Virus record (IMG/VR): IMGVR_UViG_3300011113_000238 | Coordinates: 1-64,000 of that record | Origin: a virus | Length of the DNA stretch: 64,000 nucleotides | Strand: one strand, 5' to 3' | Shown here: in pieces, positions 51,513 to 59,711 of the stretch | Numbering within the stretch: position 1 is the first letter of the stretch | Layout: each line of letters opens with the position of its first letter | Made by a program: the position numbers and the translations under genes | The notes under the pieces: generated by a model | What the model saw: only the letters and a program-made list of their open reading frames with translations | What the model was told of the DNA's origin: nothing | The model's database searches: none

Positions 51513-52184
51513 TCAGAATGGTGCGTCAAGGTCTTCTTCATCAACAGGAGGCTTCGCCTTAGCTGCAGTTTTAGCTGGAGTAGCCTTCTTAGGTGCTTCC
51601 TTGGTTTCTTCCTTAGCCGCACCCTTCAGATACTTTGCGTACTTGTCAGACACGTCAACCTCTTCGCGCTCTTCCTTGACGTATTCAATCAAGTCCAGCA
51701 CTACGACTTCACCGAGGCTCAACTGCATGCTACCGTTGGTGCGCTCCCACTGCTCAATACCCAGAACACCCTTGCTACCGTTAGCAATCAGCTTGGTGTG
51801 CGTAATATCCTTGAGAGTGCCACCCACTACTTCATAGGCTTTTGGCTCATGCTGTGGTAGGATCGGACGACCTGTCTTACCCATTTCGCTGGATTTACGG
51901 AAGGTCAACACCCACACGTTCTTCCCAGCGTCATCAGGGGCAGGGCACTTGTAGATACCTTCAAACTCTGCAGCTTTTACTTTCTTGATGCTTGGTTTGG
52001 CGTCAACCTTGGTGCACCATGCTTCAAATTCATCCACCCAGTCTTCGTCTGTTACGACGACACTGGCTTTGAATTCATCAGGCTTAGGGTCGGTGCCGGG
52101 TTTTTGAAAAGCTTTTACAGGTTTATCAATCTGGACGTAAACCAGAGTACCTTCAACTTCTTTAAATTGTTCGTTTTGTGCCAT
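51513..52184 (-). CDS. Single-stranded DNA-binding protein (T7 gp2.5-like)
   Basis: 223 residues. Beta-rich OB-type part (EGTLVYVQIDKPVKAFQKPG, FEGIYKCPAPDDAGKNVWVL then TFRKSSEM, GEVVVLDLIEYVKEE), a Lys/Ala-rich linker, and an acidic aromatic tip DEEDLDAPF, the classic C-terminal protein-recruiting tail of SSBs. It coats ssDNA at the fork for the polymerase and primase-helicase encoded upstream. RBS GAAGGAACACTAAC. Confidence 0.78.
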   Translation of the reverse strand: MAQNEQFKEVEGTLVYVQIDKPVKAFQKPGTDPKPDEFKASVVVTDEDWVDEFEAWCTKVDAKPSIKKVKAAEFEGIYKCPAPDDAGKNVWVLTFRKSSEMGKTGRPILPQHEPKAYEVVGGTLKDITHTKLIANGSKGVLGIEQWERTNGSMQLSLGEVVVLDLIEYVKEEREEVDVSDKYAKYLKGAAKEETKEAPKKATPAKTAAKAKPPVDEEDLDAPF

Positions 52185-52282
52185 GTTAGTGTTCCTTCTC
52201 GTGTTATGTTAGTAAGTTTTGGTAGTGTTGAGCAGTCTACCAACTGCATGAATCAATAGCTTGATCTGCTAAGTGAAACTGA

Positions 52283-52312
52283 ATTATAGCACAGAAACTT
52301 AAGCAGTTTCAA
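52283..52312 (-). promoter_or_regulatory. Promoter of the SSB gene, TTGAAA-18-TATAAT
   Basis: Leftward TTGAAA (52312-52307), 18-base spacer, TATAAT (52288-52283) with TGTGC extension. It overlaps the 3' end of the 52299 gene. A GAAACTG/CAGTTTC inverted repeat (52275-52281, 52304-52310) brackets it. Confidence 0.75.
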
Positions 52313-52718
52313 ACTTTTTCTTCAGTTCCAAGTATTTTTGATACTCAGGATCGTTTTGGCGTTGCAACTCTTGTTGTTCTGCTAGCAGACTCTGAAAGAT
52401 TTCTTCTGCAACTAGCATCAAGTGCTGCGAGGTAAACCTACCACGTTGATTAGCGTACTTGCTGTACTTGAATAGAACTTTAGATACAGTTTTCAGTGTG
52501 ATTTCCGGTTCTACTTTTCGCTTAGTCTTGATGCGGTAAGAATGGTGGTTGGAAGGAAAGTTGAGTTCACGGTTGTCATTTTCCCACATAGCCCAGACTT
52601 TATACACCACAGGGGAAGTCCCTGCGTATTCTTCAATCTTAGTAACAACCCCTGTATCCCCAACCTTACCGTCTGGACTGCTTTCTTCGACGATATCACC
52701 TACTTCGTAATTTGGCAT
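52299..52718 (-). CDS. Hypothetical protein with KOW/SH3-like start
   Basis: 139 residues. The first 60 residues (YEVGDIVEESSPDGKVGDTG VVTKIEEY...YKVWAMWENDNRELNFPSNH) look like a small beta-barrel, perhaps SH3/KOW-like; the rest is helical and charged. Transcribed from its own promoter with a 5' hairpin leader (52737-52783). Function unknown. Confidence 0.55.
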   Translation of the reverse strand: MPNYEVGDIVEESSPDGKVGDTGVVTKIEEYAGTSPVVYKVWAMWENDNRELNFPSNHHSYRIKTKRKVEPEITLKTVSKVLFKYSKYANQRGRFTSQHLMLVAEEIFQSLLAEQQELQRQNDPEYQKYLELKKKFETA

Positions 52719-52736
52719 ATTATCCTTTCTGTATGC

Positions 52737-52783
52737 GGCAGCATTGGGAAGCTGCCTTTCGTTTGTAAGAAGACTCTATTGTA
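52737..52783 (-). promoter_or_regulatory. Extended -10 promoter plus 5' hairpin leader (module copy 1)
   Basis: Leftward TGTGCTACAAT (-10 at 52783-52778) overlapping the end of the polymerase gene, then hairpin GGCAGC-N8-GCTGCC (52756-52737), then 18 bases to the ATG at 52718. Same order and spacing as at 59628-59672 and 62578-62645. Confidence 0.65.
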
Positions 52784-54980
52784 GCACAGGTTGAGGGACT
52801 TTTGCAGGAACTAGCAATTTTTCTGCTTCATTCACGTAGTATTCAAAATCAATGTCACCATCAAAGTCCAGCATGTTGTTGCATGTCTTGATGTTCCACG
52901 CTGTATCAATCCCTAACCTGCGGAAATCCTCAGAACCTTCCAGTGGTTTCATAATCTTGACTAGCTTACCACCGCTCTTACTAGGATAGTACCGGCAGAT
53001 TCGCTGCTGTTCAACATCATGAGTGCTTCCATCTTCGTTAGTGTACTCCAAAACCAGCTTTGAACTACGATCAACCTTAGTTCTGAGCATGAAATCCATA
53101 ATGTCAATCTTGGAGTGCTCTTCAATGAACTGTCGAATGTCCTTACCATGCACCATAGCAGCCTCTACAGCCTTCTGTACGACTAGAGCGGACTGATTCT
53201 GATGCCACCCTAGCTTCTCGTACTGATAAGCTCCCTTGCGCTTAACATCACCGTTCGTATAAACAGCGTAGTAATTATTTACGTCGCGGATGTACATCTT
53301 ACTGTAATCGACAAACTCAAGGTCAAGTCCTACATCCTTTTGCCATTGATTGCAGACTGCGTTGTATTGATCTTCCGTTTCACGCAGCATGGCGACTGTC
53401 AGACCGTCCGTATTCAACTGAACTAATCTCAGACCTTCAATCTGCAGAAGTCTATCGGCCAGCATGAGCAAGGACAACTGACCATTCAGTGTAATCTGCA
53501 TAGTGAACTTAGGATCATAAAACACGGAATACTTGTCGTTGCTCTTACCATACGTACCATTGAGTGCAAGTTTCAACATTGCATTCTCGGCTGATTTCTT
53601 ATCGTAGGATTTACGTTGTAAGTACATATCCTTGTAAATATCGCAGAACGTATCCCCAAGGTGCTCAGGGTAGATTCGATTTGCAATAGCAATGTTGGGG
53701 TACATTGAACTTACATCTGCATCGCGCACCATATATCGCTTAGTTTCACTAACCACTTTATCCGACAGACTGGCATGTACACCACCTACACCGAAGTCAA
53801 TCCTGTAACCATCCACCAGTACATTCAAAGTAGTAGCCTGACGATGCATTCCCCAGTAGGATTTCTTAGGTACTCGCATCTTCTTCTGTTTCTTGGTGAA
53901 GTCCGGTTGACCGTCAGCATCCAATGGATACTGCATCACATGATTACCTTCTGCGTCAAACAGATATTCTGTAGCCTTGAGTTCTTCAGTTTCGATCCAA
54001 CCAAGAGGATACTGCTTCATGAATTCTGCAATGTCTTCCTCAGTGGGTTTAGTCTTGAACCGCTGCTTCTTAACTTCCATTTCAGCGTATTGAGCAACTG
54101 AACCAAGATCATGTTCTTCAATATCGGAGAACACACCTTTTGTTTCAGTTAGTAATTGCTTACCAAACCATTCGTAGATAGCTTGAAACTCAGGTCGAGA
54201 GAAGGAATAGTAATTGAATAAGCAATCCTTGACTACAATCTTAGGTCGATGTGTCTGGTTCATCTGTCGCTTGCCGTTGCGGTGAGAGTACAGCTTTACA
54301 CCGGCTTTCTCAAGTTCCATCTGAAAGTATTCCGCGCCGATCTTTGTATCATCAGCGTTAGTAAAGTCACGACCAAGTTTAATACTCAACTTATCTCGGA
54401 AGTCAATCTGAGATTCTGATACGAAGTAAAACTGCCGTGTGCATTCTACATCATGCTCGTTGTACTGTTTAATCTTGTCGATGTGTTCTGCAGTAAGCTC
54501 CTGATGAATATCGTAAGGTAAATCCTCGATATTGTTCATACGCATATTGAATTCGATCATCTTAAGGCCAGTAGAACGAGCCTTGTTATTAAAGTGCCAG
54601 ATGCGGTAAAGGTCAACTTGTTTGACGTACTCATCAGCAGTCTTTACGGTGTTGCCGAAACCATCCTTGAAAGAATCAATCTGATCCTGAGCCATGCGGA
54701 AAACCCTACGAGCAATCTTCTTACCATCTGTAGGTAACTTACCACGTAGCTTCAGAATCTCGTGCATGATGGGGTAGTCGAAACCCTTGGAGTTGAACCC
54801 GACCATGCGGAAGTCGTTATCGTGCAAGTAGTCCATGCAGGCGAAAATACGGTCGATCTGATTCATTCGGAAAGAGCACTCAAAGGTCTGTTTGAATTTA
54901 CCGTCTGCTCGGACAATGCTGAATGTAAATGCATCCTTGAATGTCTCAATGTCGTAGATAAAATCCCTTGTGTAATCCAT
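52776..54980 (-). CDS. DNA polymerase, family B, with 3'-5' exonuclease
   Basis: 734 residues. Exonuclease sites: FIYDIETF (Asp10, Glu12), NSKGFDYPI (Asp68), YNEHDVECT (Asp177). Polymerase sites: motif A DADVSSMYPNI (about 420-430), motif B KLALNGTYGKS (470-480), and motif C LNTDGLTV (522-529). Motif C has Asn-Thr-Asp-Gly where most family B enzymes have Asp-Thr-Asp-Ser, so only one of the two usual acidic residues is seen. It is the replicative polymerase of the phage. RBS GGAGAACGC. Confidence 0.88.
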   Translation of the reverse strand: MDYTRDFIYDIETFKDAFTFSIVRADGKFKQTFECSFRMNQIDRIFACMDYLHDNDFRMVGFNSKGFDYPIMHEILKLRGKLPTDGKKIARRVFRMAQDQIDSFKDGFGNTVKTADEYVKQVDLYRIWHFNNKARSTGLKMIEFNMRMNNIEDLPYDIHQELTAEHIDKIKQYNEHDVECTRQFYFVSESQIDFRDKLSIKLGRDFTNADDTKIGAEYFQMELEKAGVKLYSHRNGKRQMNQTHRPKIVVKDCLFNYYSFSRPEFQAIYEWFGKQLLTETKGVFSDIEEHDLGSVAQYAEMEVKKQRFKTKPTEEDIAEFMKQYPLGWIETEELKATEYLFDAEGNHVMQYPLDADGQPDFTKKQKKMRVPKKSYWGMHRQATTLNVLVDGYRIDFGVGGVHASLSDKVVSETKRYMVRDADVSSMYPNIAIANRIYPEHLGDTFCDIYKDMYLQRKSYDKKSAENAMLKLALNGTYGKSNDKYSVFYDPKFTMQITLNGQLSLLMLADRLLQIEGLRLVQLNTDGLTVAMLRETEDQYNAVCNQWQKDVGLDLEFVDYSKMYIRDVNNYYAVYTNGDVKRKGAYQYEKLGWHQNQSALVVQKAVEAAMVHGKDIRQFIEEHSKIDIMDFMLRTKVDRSSKLVLEYTNEDGSTHDVEQQRICRYYPSKSGGKLVKIMKPLEGSEDFRRLGIDTAWNIKTCNNMLDFDGDIDFEYYVNEAEKLLVPAKVPQPVLQ

Positions 54981-54998
54981 GCGTTCTCCAAAAGTAAA

Positions 54999-55034
54999 AG
55001 TCCAGAAGTACTAGAGTATAGCACATTCTGGACT
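54999..55034 (-). promoter_or_regulatory. Polymerase promoter within a 9-bp inverted repeat
   Basis: Leftward TGTGCTATACT (-10 at 55020-55015). Perfect arms AGTCCAGAA (54999-55007) and TTCTGGACT (55026-55034) flank the -10 with an 18-base loop, an operator-like arrangement. Confidence 0.6.
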
Positions 55035-55079
55035 GTTGTTCATAGAACCTGCAAAATTCTGGGCAGGTATTGTTGAAGG

Positions 55080-55991
55080 TTACGTTCCATGTCGCTCAGT
55101 GTAACCAGCACCTTGTTCGTTCACCTTCTTGATGAGTGCATCTCGACACTCTATGGCCATCCTGAGAGCTTCATCGTCGCCGTATTTTACACAAGAAAAT
55201 CCCCGTACAGTTTTGACGCGATTAACACCAACTGCCACAGTGTATCTTCTAATCAGAGTACCACGTTGGTTAAACCCTTCGTAATACGAAATCATACTAT
55301 GACCGGTTGTATTATTTTTGTTTTTACTTCTATTTCTCCCATTCAACTCAGGTATCACTACTCTTAAATTCTCAATTCTATTGTCATTGCGAATTCCATT
55401 AATGTGATCAATCCACAAACCTTCTGGTATTTTACCATAATTAAAGAACCACACTAACCGATGTACTTTGTAATGATTACCGAAACCGTGGATTTTCCAA
55501 TATCCATCAGAAATGTCAAGTGAACCAGCTACATCTCCTTTTTGAACTTTTGAACCATGTGATGTTTTACCTTTCCATCTGAGACAACTCGGACTAGTTT
55601 CATCGTATTCCAGATAAAGTTTTAACTTGTTGCAATATTTTTCAGGAAGGTCTGTTAAGTCCTCTCGTAGTTTCAGATTGGTTAATTTAGCATTTGTACA
55701 ATCTCCGTCTTCAAAAACTAAACTATAACCATCAGGTATCGTACCGTTATGTAGCATCCATATAATCTTCGGAATACTGTACGCGCTTTTCTGATAATTG
55801 AGAACAAGAAATCCATCATAACTTATTCCACCTGCTTGTCCATTATTTCTTCTGGGCACTAATTTACCACCGTTACCTACTCTCATGTGCTTCCAGCGTA
55901 AACAGGTTAGAGACGTTTCATCGTAAACGAATAATCCATGAATATCTAACTGGTCTAGTTTGTCGTGCGCTTTTCTGATGCGTTCTAACAT
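55080..55991 (-). CDS. HNH homing endonuclease with duplicated domain
   Basis: 303 residues in two homologous halves. Each starts with VYDETSLTCLRWK/EYDETSPSCLRWK and has an HNH-type core: the first is decayed (YSLVFEDGDCTNAKLTNLKL), the second intact (VHRLVWFFNYGKIPEGLWID then HINGIRNDNRIENLR). The C-terminal AP2-like part ends VNEQGAGYTERHGT, shared with the gene at 18184. It lies between polymerase and primase genes, has its own promoter (56023-56051), and is AT-richer than both. Confidence 0.82.
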   Translation of the reverse strand: MLERIRKAHDKLDQLDIHGLFVYDETSLTCLRWKHMRVGNGGKLVPRRNNGQAGGISYDGFLVLNYQKSAYSIPKIIWMLHNGTIPDGYSLVFEDGDCTNAKLTNLKLREDLTDLPEKYCNKLKLYLEYDETSPSCLRWKGKTSHGSKVQKGDVAGSLDISDGYWKIHGFGNHYKVHRLVWFFNYGKIPEGLWIDHINGIRNDNRIENLRVVIPELNGRNRSKNKNNTTGHSMISYYEGFNQRGTLIRRYTVAVGVNRVKTVRGFSCVKYGDDEALRMAIECRDALIKKVNEQGAGYTERHGT

Positions 55992-56022
55992 ATTACTCCA
56001 TTGTTGTAGTTAAGTAATCTTT

Positions 56023-56051
56023 ATTTTACCACAACAACAGAGTAATTTCAA
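56023..56051 (-). promoter_or_regulatory. Promoter of the HNH gene, TTGAAA-17-TAAAAT
   Basis: Leftward TTGAAA (56051-56046), 17 bases, TAAAAT (56028-56023) with TGTGG extension, right after the primase-helicase gene end. It gives the homing gene independent expression and may also feed the polymerase. Confidence 0.7.
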
Positions 56052-56061
56052 TAGCTAATTA

Positions 56062-57810
56062 TCAGTTCGGACTGTTTTCGTCAAGCCATGTATCAAGATC
56101 GTGCAAAGTATGTGTCTGCGAGTCATAGTAAATTTTACCGGCTGGACCTGTTTCGGACATTAACCGATTTTTACTCAGATAGATACTTGTGGAATTGCGT
56201 TCCACTAAATCTTCTGCCAACTTATTCCGAACTAACAAAATGTTAGCACTCGCTGACTTCATGACCGACGATGAACCCATAATATCGCTCTCGCTAATCA
56301 TACCACCTGACGATTGATCTTTCTGACCAGATTGACCCTTTCGCACATGGTTGATCAAGAAGAAGGTGCAATTGTGACTCTTAATCATAGATTTAATCCA
56401 TTTCATAGCAACGGCCTGTTCATCAATGGTCAATCCGTCAATTCCAATATCTGTCCAAGGGTCTACTACGATTAACCGCACACCTGATGAAATCACCATC
56501 TGTTCAACCACTGCTTGAAATTGCTCGAAAGATGAATCACGATCCTCTACAAGCATAAACCGAGGACTACCATCTTCGCGTTCAAATAGTTCTTTCCCAG
56601 ATGCCTTGATTTTCTCAGATTGTAGAAACTTAACCTTATCTTCCGAATTAAGTTTAGCCAGTTTCTGCTGAACGTGCCGACTAAGTAGCACTTCACCATA
56701 CTGTGATGCATTCAATTCAAGCGAAACAACACCCACGGTGTATGGTGAATTGAAAATCCAGTGATAAATCATCTCGTTTACCAAACTTGTCTTACCGCCA
56801 CCCGTAACCCCACTGCATGTATAAGCGTGACCCAGCGTCAACCCTCCACCCAGCATATCATTCAGTTTACCAAATACAGGCGGTAAAGTAATCTTTTCCT
56901 GCGAAGACTGATCAAGCATCTTTTGGTAAATATCAGTTGACGCTAATACACCGGCAGGTACGTATGCTTTGGCACTGTAAAAGTCACTAATAAACTGACG
57001 GTCTTTACCTTTCTGCAACATATCATTGGGGTCTTTCATCGACCAGTTGGCAATGAACACTTTACCCTTTGGTAGTGCATTCACAGCTTTTTCCATTGCT
57101 TCCATACCGGGTTCATCTGCATCGTATCCAAGTACAATCTTGGAATACTTGTCAAACCATGCATAGTTTTTTGCAATTTGCTTTGCACTACCTGTTTCTC
57201 CTACGGTTGGAGAAACCACAACTGGTTCAAAGTCCCAATTTTTTGTCTTATAGTAATCTTTGAGCATTTGATAGGCAGCGAGAGCGTCATGTTCCCCACC
57301 TACGATCAGACATACCTTAGCATCTTGCTTGTATTTGAACTGCCCGAACATGTCACAACTTACACCAGTGCGACCTATTGAACCACCAAATTGCTTAGGG
57401 TGTACTCGCGGTTTCCAACCTGTCAATTCACCTTGCTCTGTGCAAGGGTAGTAAACGGCACTAACTTCTTCATCGTCATCATACTCTACACGTACACCAA
57501 ATGTCTGATAAACGTCATCACGAATGCCGCGATAACCATTACCTTTACTAGTAGTGCGAGATTTCAATTCAGCAGTTTGCTCAGTAGTGACTATTTCTTT
57601 CAGTTTCTCATTTTTTTCCATATGATCCTTTGTTTGGTGTTTAATGCTTACTTTAATCTTTGACGGTTTAGACGGGTTGTTCAACCGGTATTCTTCACTA
57701 GGTACTGTAAAATTACAGGACCAACAGAAGCTACTCCCATCACTATAGATCGCTTTCGCGTCACTACTCCCGCATTCATCGCAGGATGTATGTTTAATAA
57801 AATTTGCCAC
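56062..57810 (-). CDS. Primase-helicase (T7 gp4-like)
   Basis: 582 residues with GTG start four bases after AGGAG. N-terminal zinc site Cys10, 13, 29, 32 (SCDECG...FCWSCN), TOPRIM primase with LIVGGEHDALAAY (171-175) and GYDADEPG (230-235), and a C-terminal RecA-type helicase with Walker A GVTGGGKTS (334-342), LIVVDPWTDIG and a late QSSGGMISESDIMGSSSVMK motif. It unwinds DNA and lays primers. A longer frame from 57831 would include the RBS itself. Confidence 0.92.
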   Translation of the reverse strand: MANFIKHTSCDECGSSDAKAIYSDGSSFCWSCNFTVPSEEYRLNNPSKPSKIKVSIKHQTKDHMEKNEKLKEIVTTEQTAELKSRTTSKGNGYRGIRDDVYQTFGVRVEYDDDEEVSAVYYPCTEQGELTGWKPRVHPKQFGGSIGRTGVSCDMFGQFKYKQDAKVCLIVGGEHDALAAYQMLKDYYKTKNWDFEPVVVSPTVGETGSAKQIAKNYAWFDKYSKIVLGYDADEPGMEAMEKAVNALPKGKVFIANWSMKDPNDMLQKGKDRQFISDFYSAKAYVPAGVLASTDIYQKMLDQSSQEKITLPPVFGKLNDMLGGGLTLGHAYTCSGVTGGGKTSLVNEMIYHWIFNSPYTVGVVSLELNASQYGEVLLSRHVQQKLAKLNSEDKVKFLQSEKIKASGKELFEREDGSPRFMLVEDRDSSFEQFQAVVEQMVISSGVRLIVVDPWTDIGIDGLTIDEQAVAMKWIKSMIKSHNCTFFLINHVRKGQSGQKDQSSGGMISESDIMGSSSVMKSASANILLVRNKLAEDLVERNSTSIYLSKNRLMSETGPAGKIYYDSQTHTLHDLDTWLDENSPN

Positions 57811-57820
57811 TGTTCTCCTT

Positions 57821-58681
57821 TTAAAGATCAATCATATCACGAATACCTCTTAACTCGCTCTCAACTTTTTTCACTTCAGAAATAAGTTCTAACTTTTGAG
57901 CTTCTTTAATCTTTTGCTGTTTGTCACGGAACGCAAGTGCATCTAATAATGAATCAGCATGGTCAGAGTCCCCGAAGAACTTTGACCACTCCTTGTCGTG
58001 AAGTCTACCTCTCGCTACCCAACCATCAGAAAGTCTATGCACACCCGTAATGCCTATGCAATTTCTACCTTCCGCATTTTTATCGTCCCTCAAGAATGTG
58101 TTCTGACTTTGAGTTACGGCTATTAAATTACTAGGCTTATTGTTAGATGGATTTGAATCTATGTGGTTTACAACTAAGTCCGCACTCAGATTTCTTTGGT
58201 TGTATAGAACCCAAACAACTCTATGACATTGATTTTGCACTTTCAATACTCGAACAGTATAATAACCTCTATCGTTTACCCCTCCTGCGTTTTTATGCGG
58301 AACAGCTTTTATTGAACTACCTTTATCAAAATCTTTCCATTTTAGACCGCTAGGTGATTCGTCTGAAATATACCAAAACTTATTACAGTAGTCAAACGTC
58401 AACTCTGAATGAGTCTTAGTGTAATTTTTTTGTATATTTAGTAATTTACTTTTATCTGGACACTCTGACAATAATTTGCATTCTATTTGAATTGCCTCGA
58501 ACTTAGTCAACGCGCTTTTAATAATATTCACCTTAAAATTACAAGACTCTAATCTTTTAAGTAGTCTTTCACTTCTGCTCTTTTTAAATAGGTAAGGTCT
58601 TTTTTCATTTCCATGTCCTATGTAGAATACGCCATCAGAATCTTCATATGAATAAACGCAGAATCGTCTATCTTCTTCCAT
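57821..58681 (-). CDS. Homing endonuclease with fused GIY-YIG and HNH domains (second copy)
   Basis: 286 residues. N-terminal GIY-YIG: FCVYSYEDSDGVFYIGHGNE, KR..., with candidate Glu in FEAIQIECKLLSEC. Then SDESPSGLKWKDF, CHRVVWVLYNQ, an HNH core VVNHIDSNPSNNKPSNLIAV, the AP2-like GITGVHRLSDGWVARGRLHD, and a C-terminal coiled coil. It has the same two-nuclease design as the 18184 gene but differs in sequence, so the fusion is old or occurred twice. It lies just upstream of the primase-helicase gene and is very AT-rich. Confidence 0.82.
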   Translation of the reverse strand: MEEDRRFCVYSYEDSDGVFYIGHGNEKRPYLFKKSRSERLLKRLESCNFKVNIIKSALTKFEAIQIECKLLSECPDKSKLLNIQKNYTKTHSELTFDYCNKFWYISDESPSGLKWKDFDKGSSIKAVPHKNAGGVNDRGYYTVRVLKVQNQCHRVVWVLYNQRNLSADLVVNHIDSNPSNNKPSNLIAVTQSQNTFLRDDKNAEGRNCIGITGVHRLSDGWVARGRLHDKEWSKFFGDSDHADSLLDALAFRDKQQKIKEAQKLELISEVKKVESELRGIRDMIDL

Positions 58682-58691
58682 GTATTGCTCC

Positions 58692-59291
58692 TTAGATATT
58701 AATTACTTCAATATGCTGACGGTACAACTTAACTAGATTAATATTACTATCTTCCATGATTTCATAATCAGGGAATTTCTTAATGATCTTGACGATGTAC
58801 GGATCATCCAATTTATACCGCTTGTCAATCAAGAGAACTTTAGCAGCTTCTGCTACTGCAAATTCATATGAAGGCTCCACACGAGTACCGTCATATTCAA
58901 TCTTGCAGATACTAACAGGAAAGCGATCTATTGTTCTACCAACTGTAGTACCCTGCATCAGCATCAATTGAAAATCCAGAAACATATACCGGAAGTCAAC
59001 GACCAATTCAAGGTTATTATCACGAGCATATTCCCCGCGATTCTCACCTTTCTTTACTTCTTTAATCTTTACGCCGATCATCTTAAACAGATTCTGCACC
59101 TGCTCTAGTTTAACATCAGTGATGTAGCAGTCAATGTCTTTTGCTGGTTTACCGAAGTACCAATCTCGCGGAGCGCCACCAGCTACAACTGCAGTGGGGC
59201 AGAGAACCCAAAGGTTACTCAGCATGCGCTTTGCAGCAATAATCTGCCACATGATGATTAGTTTATAGAATACACTCTTGATGAATTTCAT
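58692..59291 (-). CDS. Nucleotidyltransferase of poly(A) polymerase/CCA-adding type
   Basis: 199 residues. AVVAGGAPRDWYFGKPAKDI then DCYI is the GG-x2-RD-x(n)-D-x-D signature of the tRNA nucleotidyltransferase/poly(A) polymerase head. The following region (FRYMFLDFQLMLMQGTTVGR, ICKIEYDG) matches the rest of the catalytic domain. It lacks the neck, body and tail of full CCA enzymes, so substrate is uncertain. N-terminal helix is hydrophobic. With 49699 it makes two distinct nucleotidyltransferases in this phage. Confidence 0.7.
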   Translation of the reverse strand: MKFIKSVFYKLIIMWQIIAAKRMLSNLWVLCPTAVVAGGAPRDWYFGKPAKDIDCYITDVKLEQVQNLFKMIGVKIKEVKKGENRGEYARDNNLELVVDFRYMFLDFQLMLMQGTTVGRTIDRFPVSICKIEYDGTRVEPSYEFAVAEAAKVLLIDKRYKLDDPYIVKIIKKFPDYEIMEDSNINLVKLYRQHIEVINI

Positions 59292-59300
59292 ATATTCTCC

Positions 59301-59414
59301 TTAGTATTTACCGAACTTAAACACGCGATAACGCTTACCCATAACCTGCAGGTACAACCCACCGTACTTAAAGTACATAGGATTCTGCCATACAAATAAC
59401 TTTGGTTGCTTCAT
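59301..59414 (-). CDS. 37-residue basic protein
   Basis: MKQPKLFVWQNPMYFKYGGL continues to YRVFKFGKY: aromatic and basic, probably a small beta hairpin. ATG one base after the upstream stop, with GGGGGTTTT before it, which supports coupled translation. No family recognised. Confidence 0.5.
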   Translation of the reverse strand: MKQPKLFVWQNPMYFKYGGLYLQVMGKRYRVFKFGKY

Positions 59415-59415
59415 A

Positions 59416-59610
59416 TTAAAACCCCCGATAATGGTAGCGACTACTACGATAAGTCTGCTTGGTTATTCGATAAGCGTTAACAAAAGCATTCTTGACGGAT
59501 TTATACAGAACTACCATAAACACCAAAGGTAGCAACGAAATATCCAAGTAATATTGCGCAAAGTGCAGCAGGATTTTAACCTTAATTTTAACTTCAGTGA
59601 AATAGCTCAT
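59416..59610 (-). CDS. Small single-TM basic protein
   Basis: 64 residues: basic start KIKVKILLHFAQYYLDIS, a hydrophobic segment LLPLVFMVVLY, and a Tyr/Arg-rich tail. RBS AAGGAGTTAC. Preceded by the hairpin-leader promoter module at 59628-59672. Confidence 0.5.
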   Translation of the reverse strand: MSYFTEVKIKVKILLHFAQYYLDISLLPLVFMVVLYKSVKNAFVNAYRITKQTYRSSRYHYRGF

Positions 59611-59627
59611 GTAACTCCTTTGGAAGC

Positions 59628-59672
59628 GGCAGCTTTAAGAAGCTACCTTTGTTTGTTGATGCTGCAATTGTA
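59628..59672 (-). promoter_or_regulatory. Extended -10 promoter plus 5' hairpin leader (module copy 2)
   Basis: Leftward TGCTACAAT (-10 at 59672-59667), hairpin GGTAGC-N8-GCTGCC (59647-59628) with one G-U in leftward RNA, then 17 bases to the ATG at 59610. A CCCC-ATC-GGGG hairpin lies just upstream (59683-59693). Confidence 0.6.
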
Positions 59673-59711
59673 GCATAGCACCATCCCCGATGGGGCTGGT
59701 TTACACAGATA

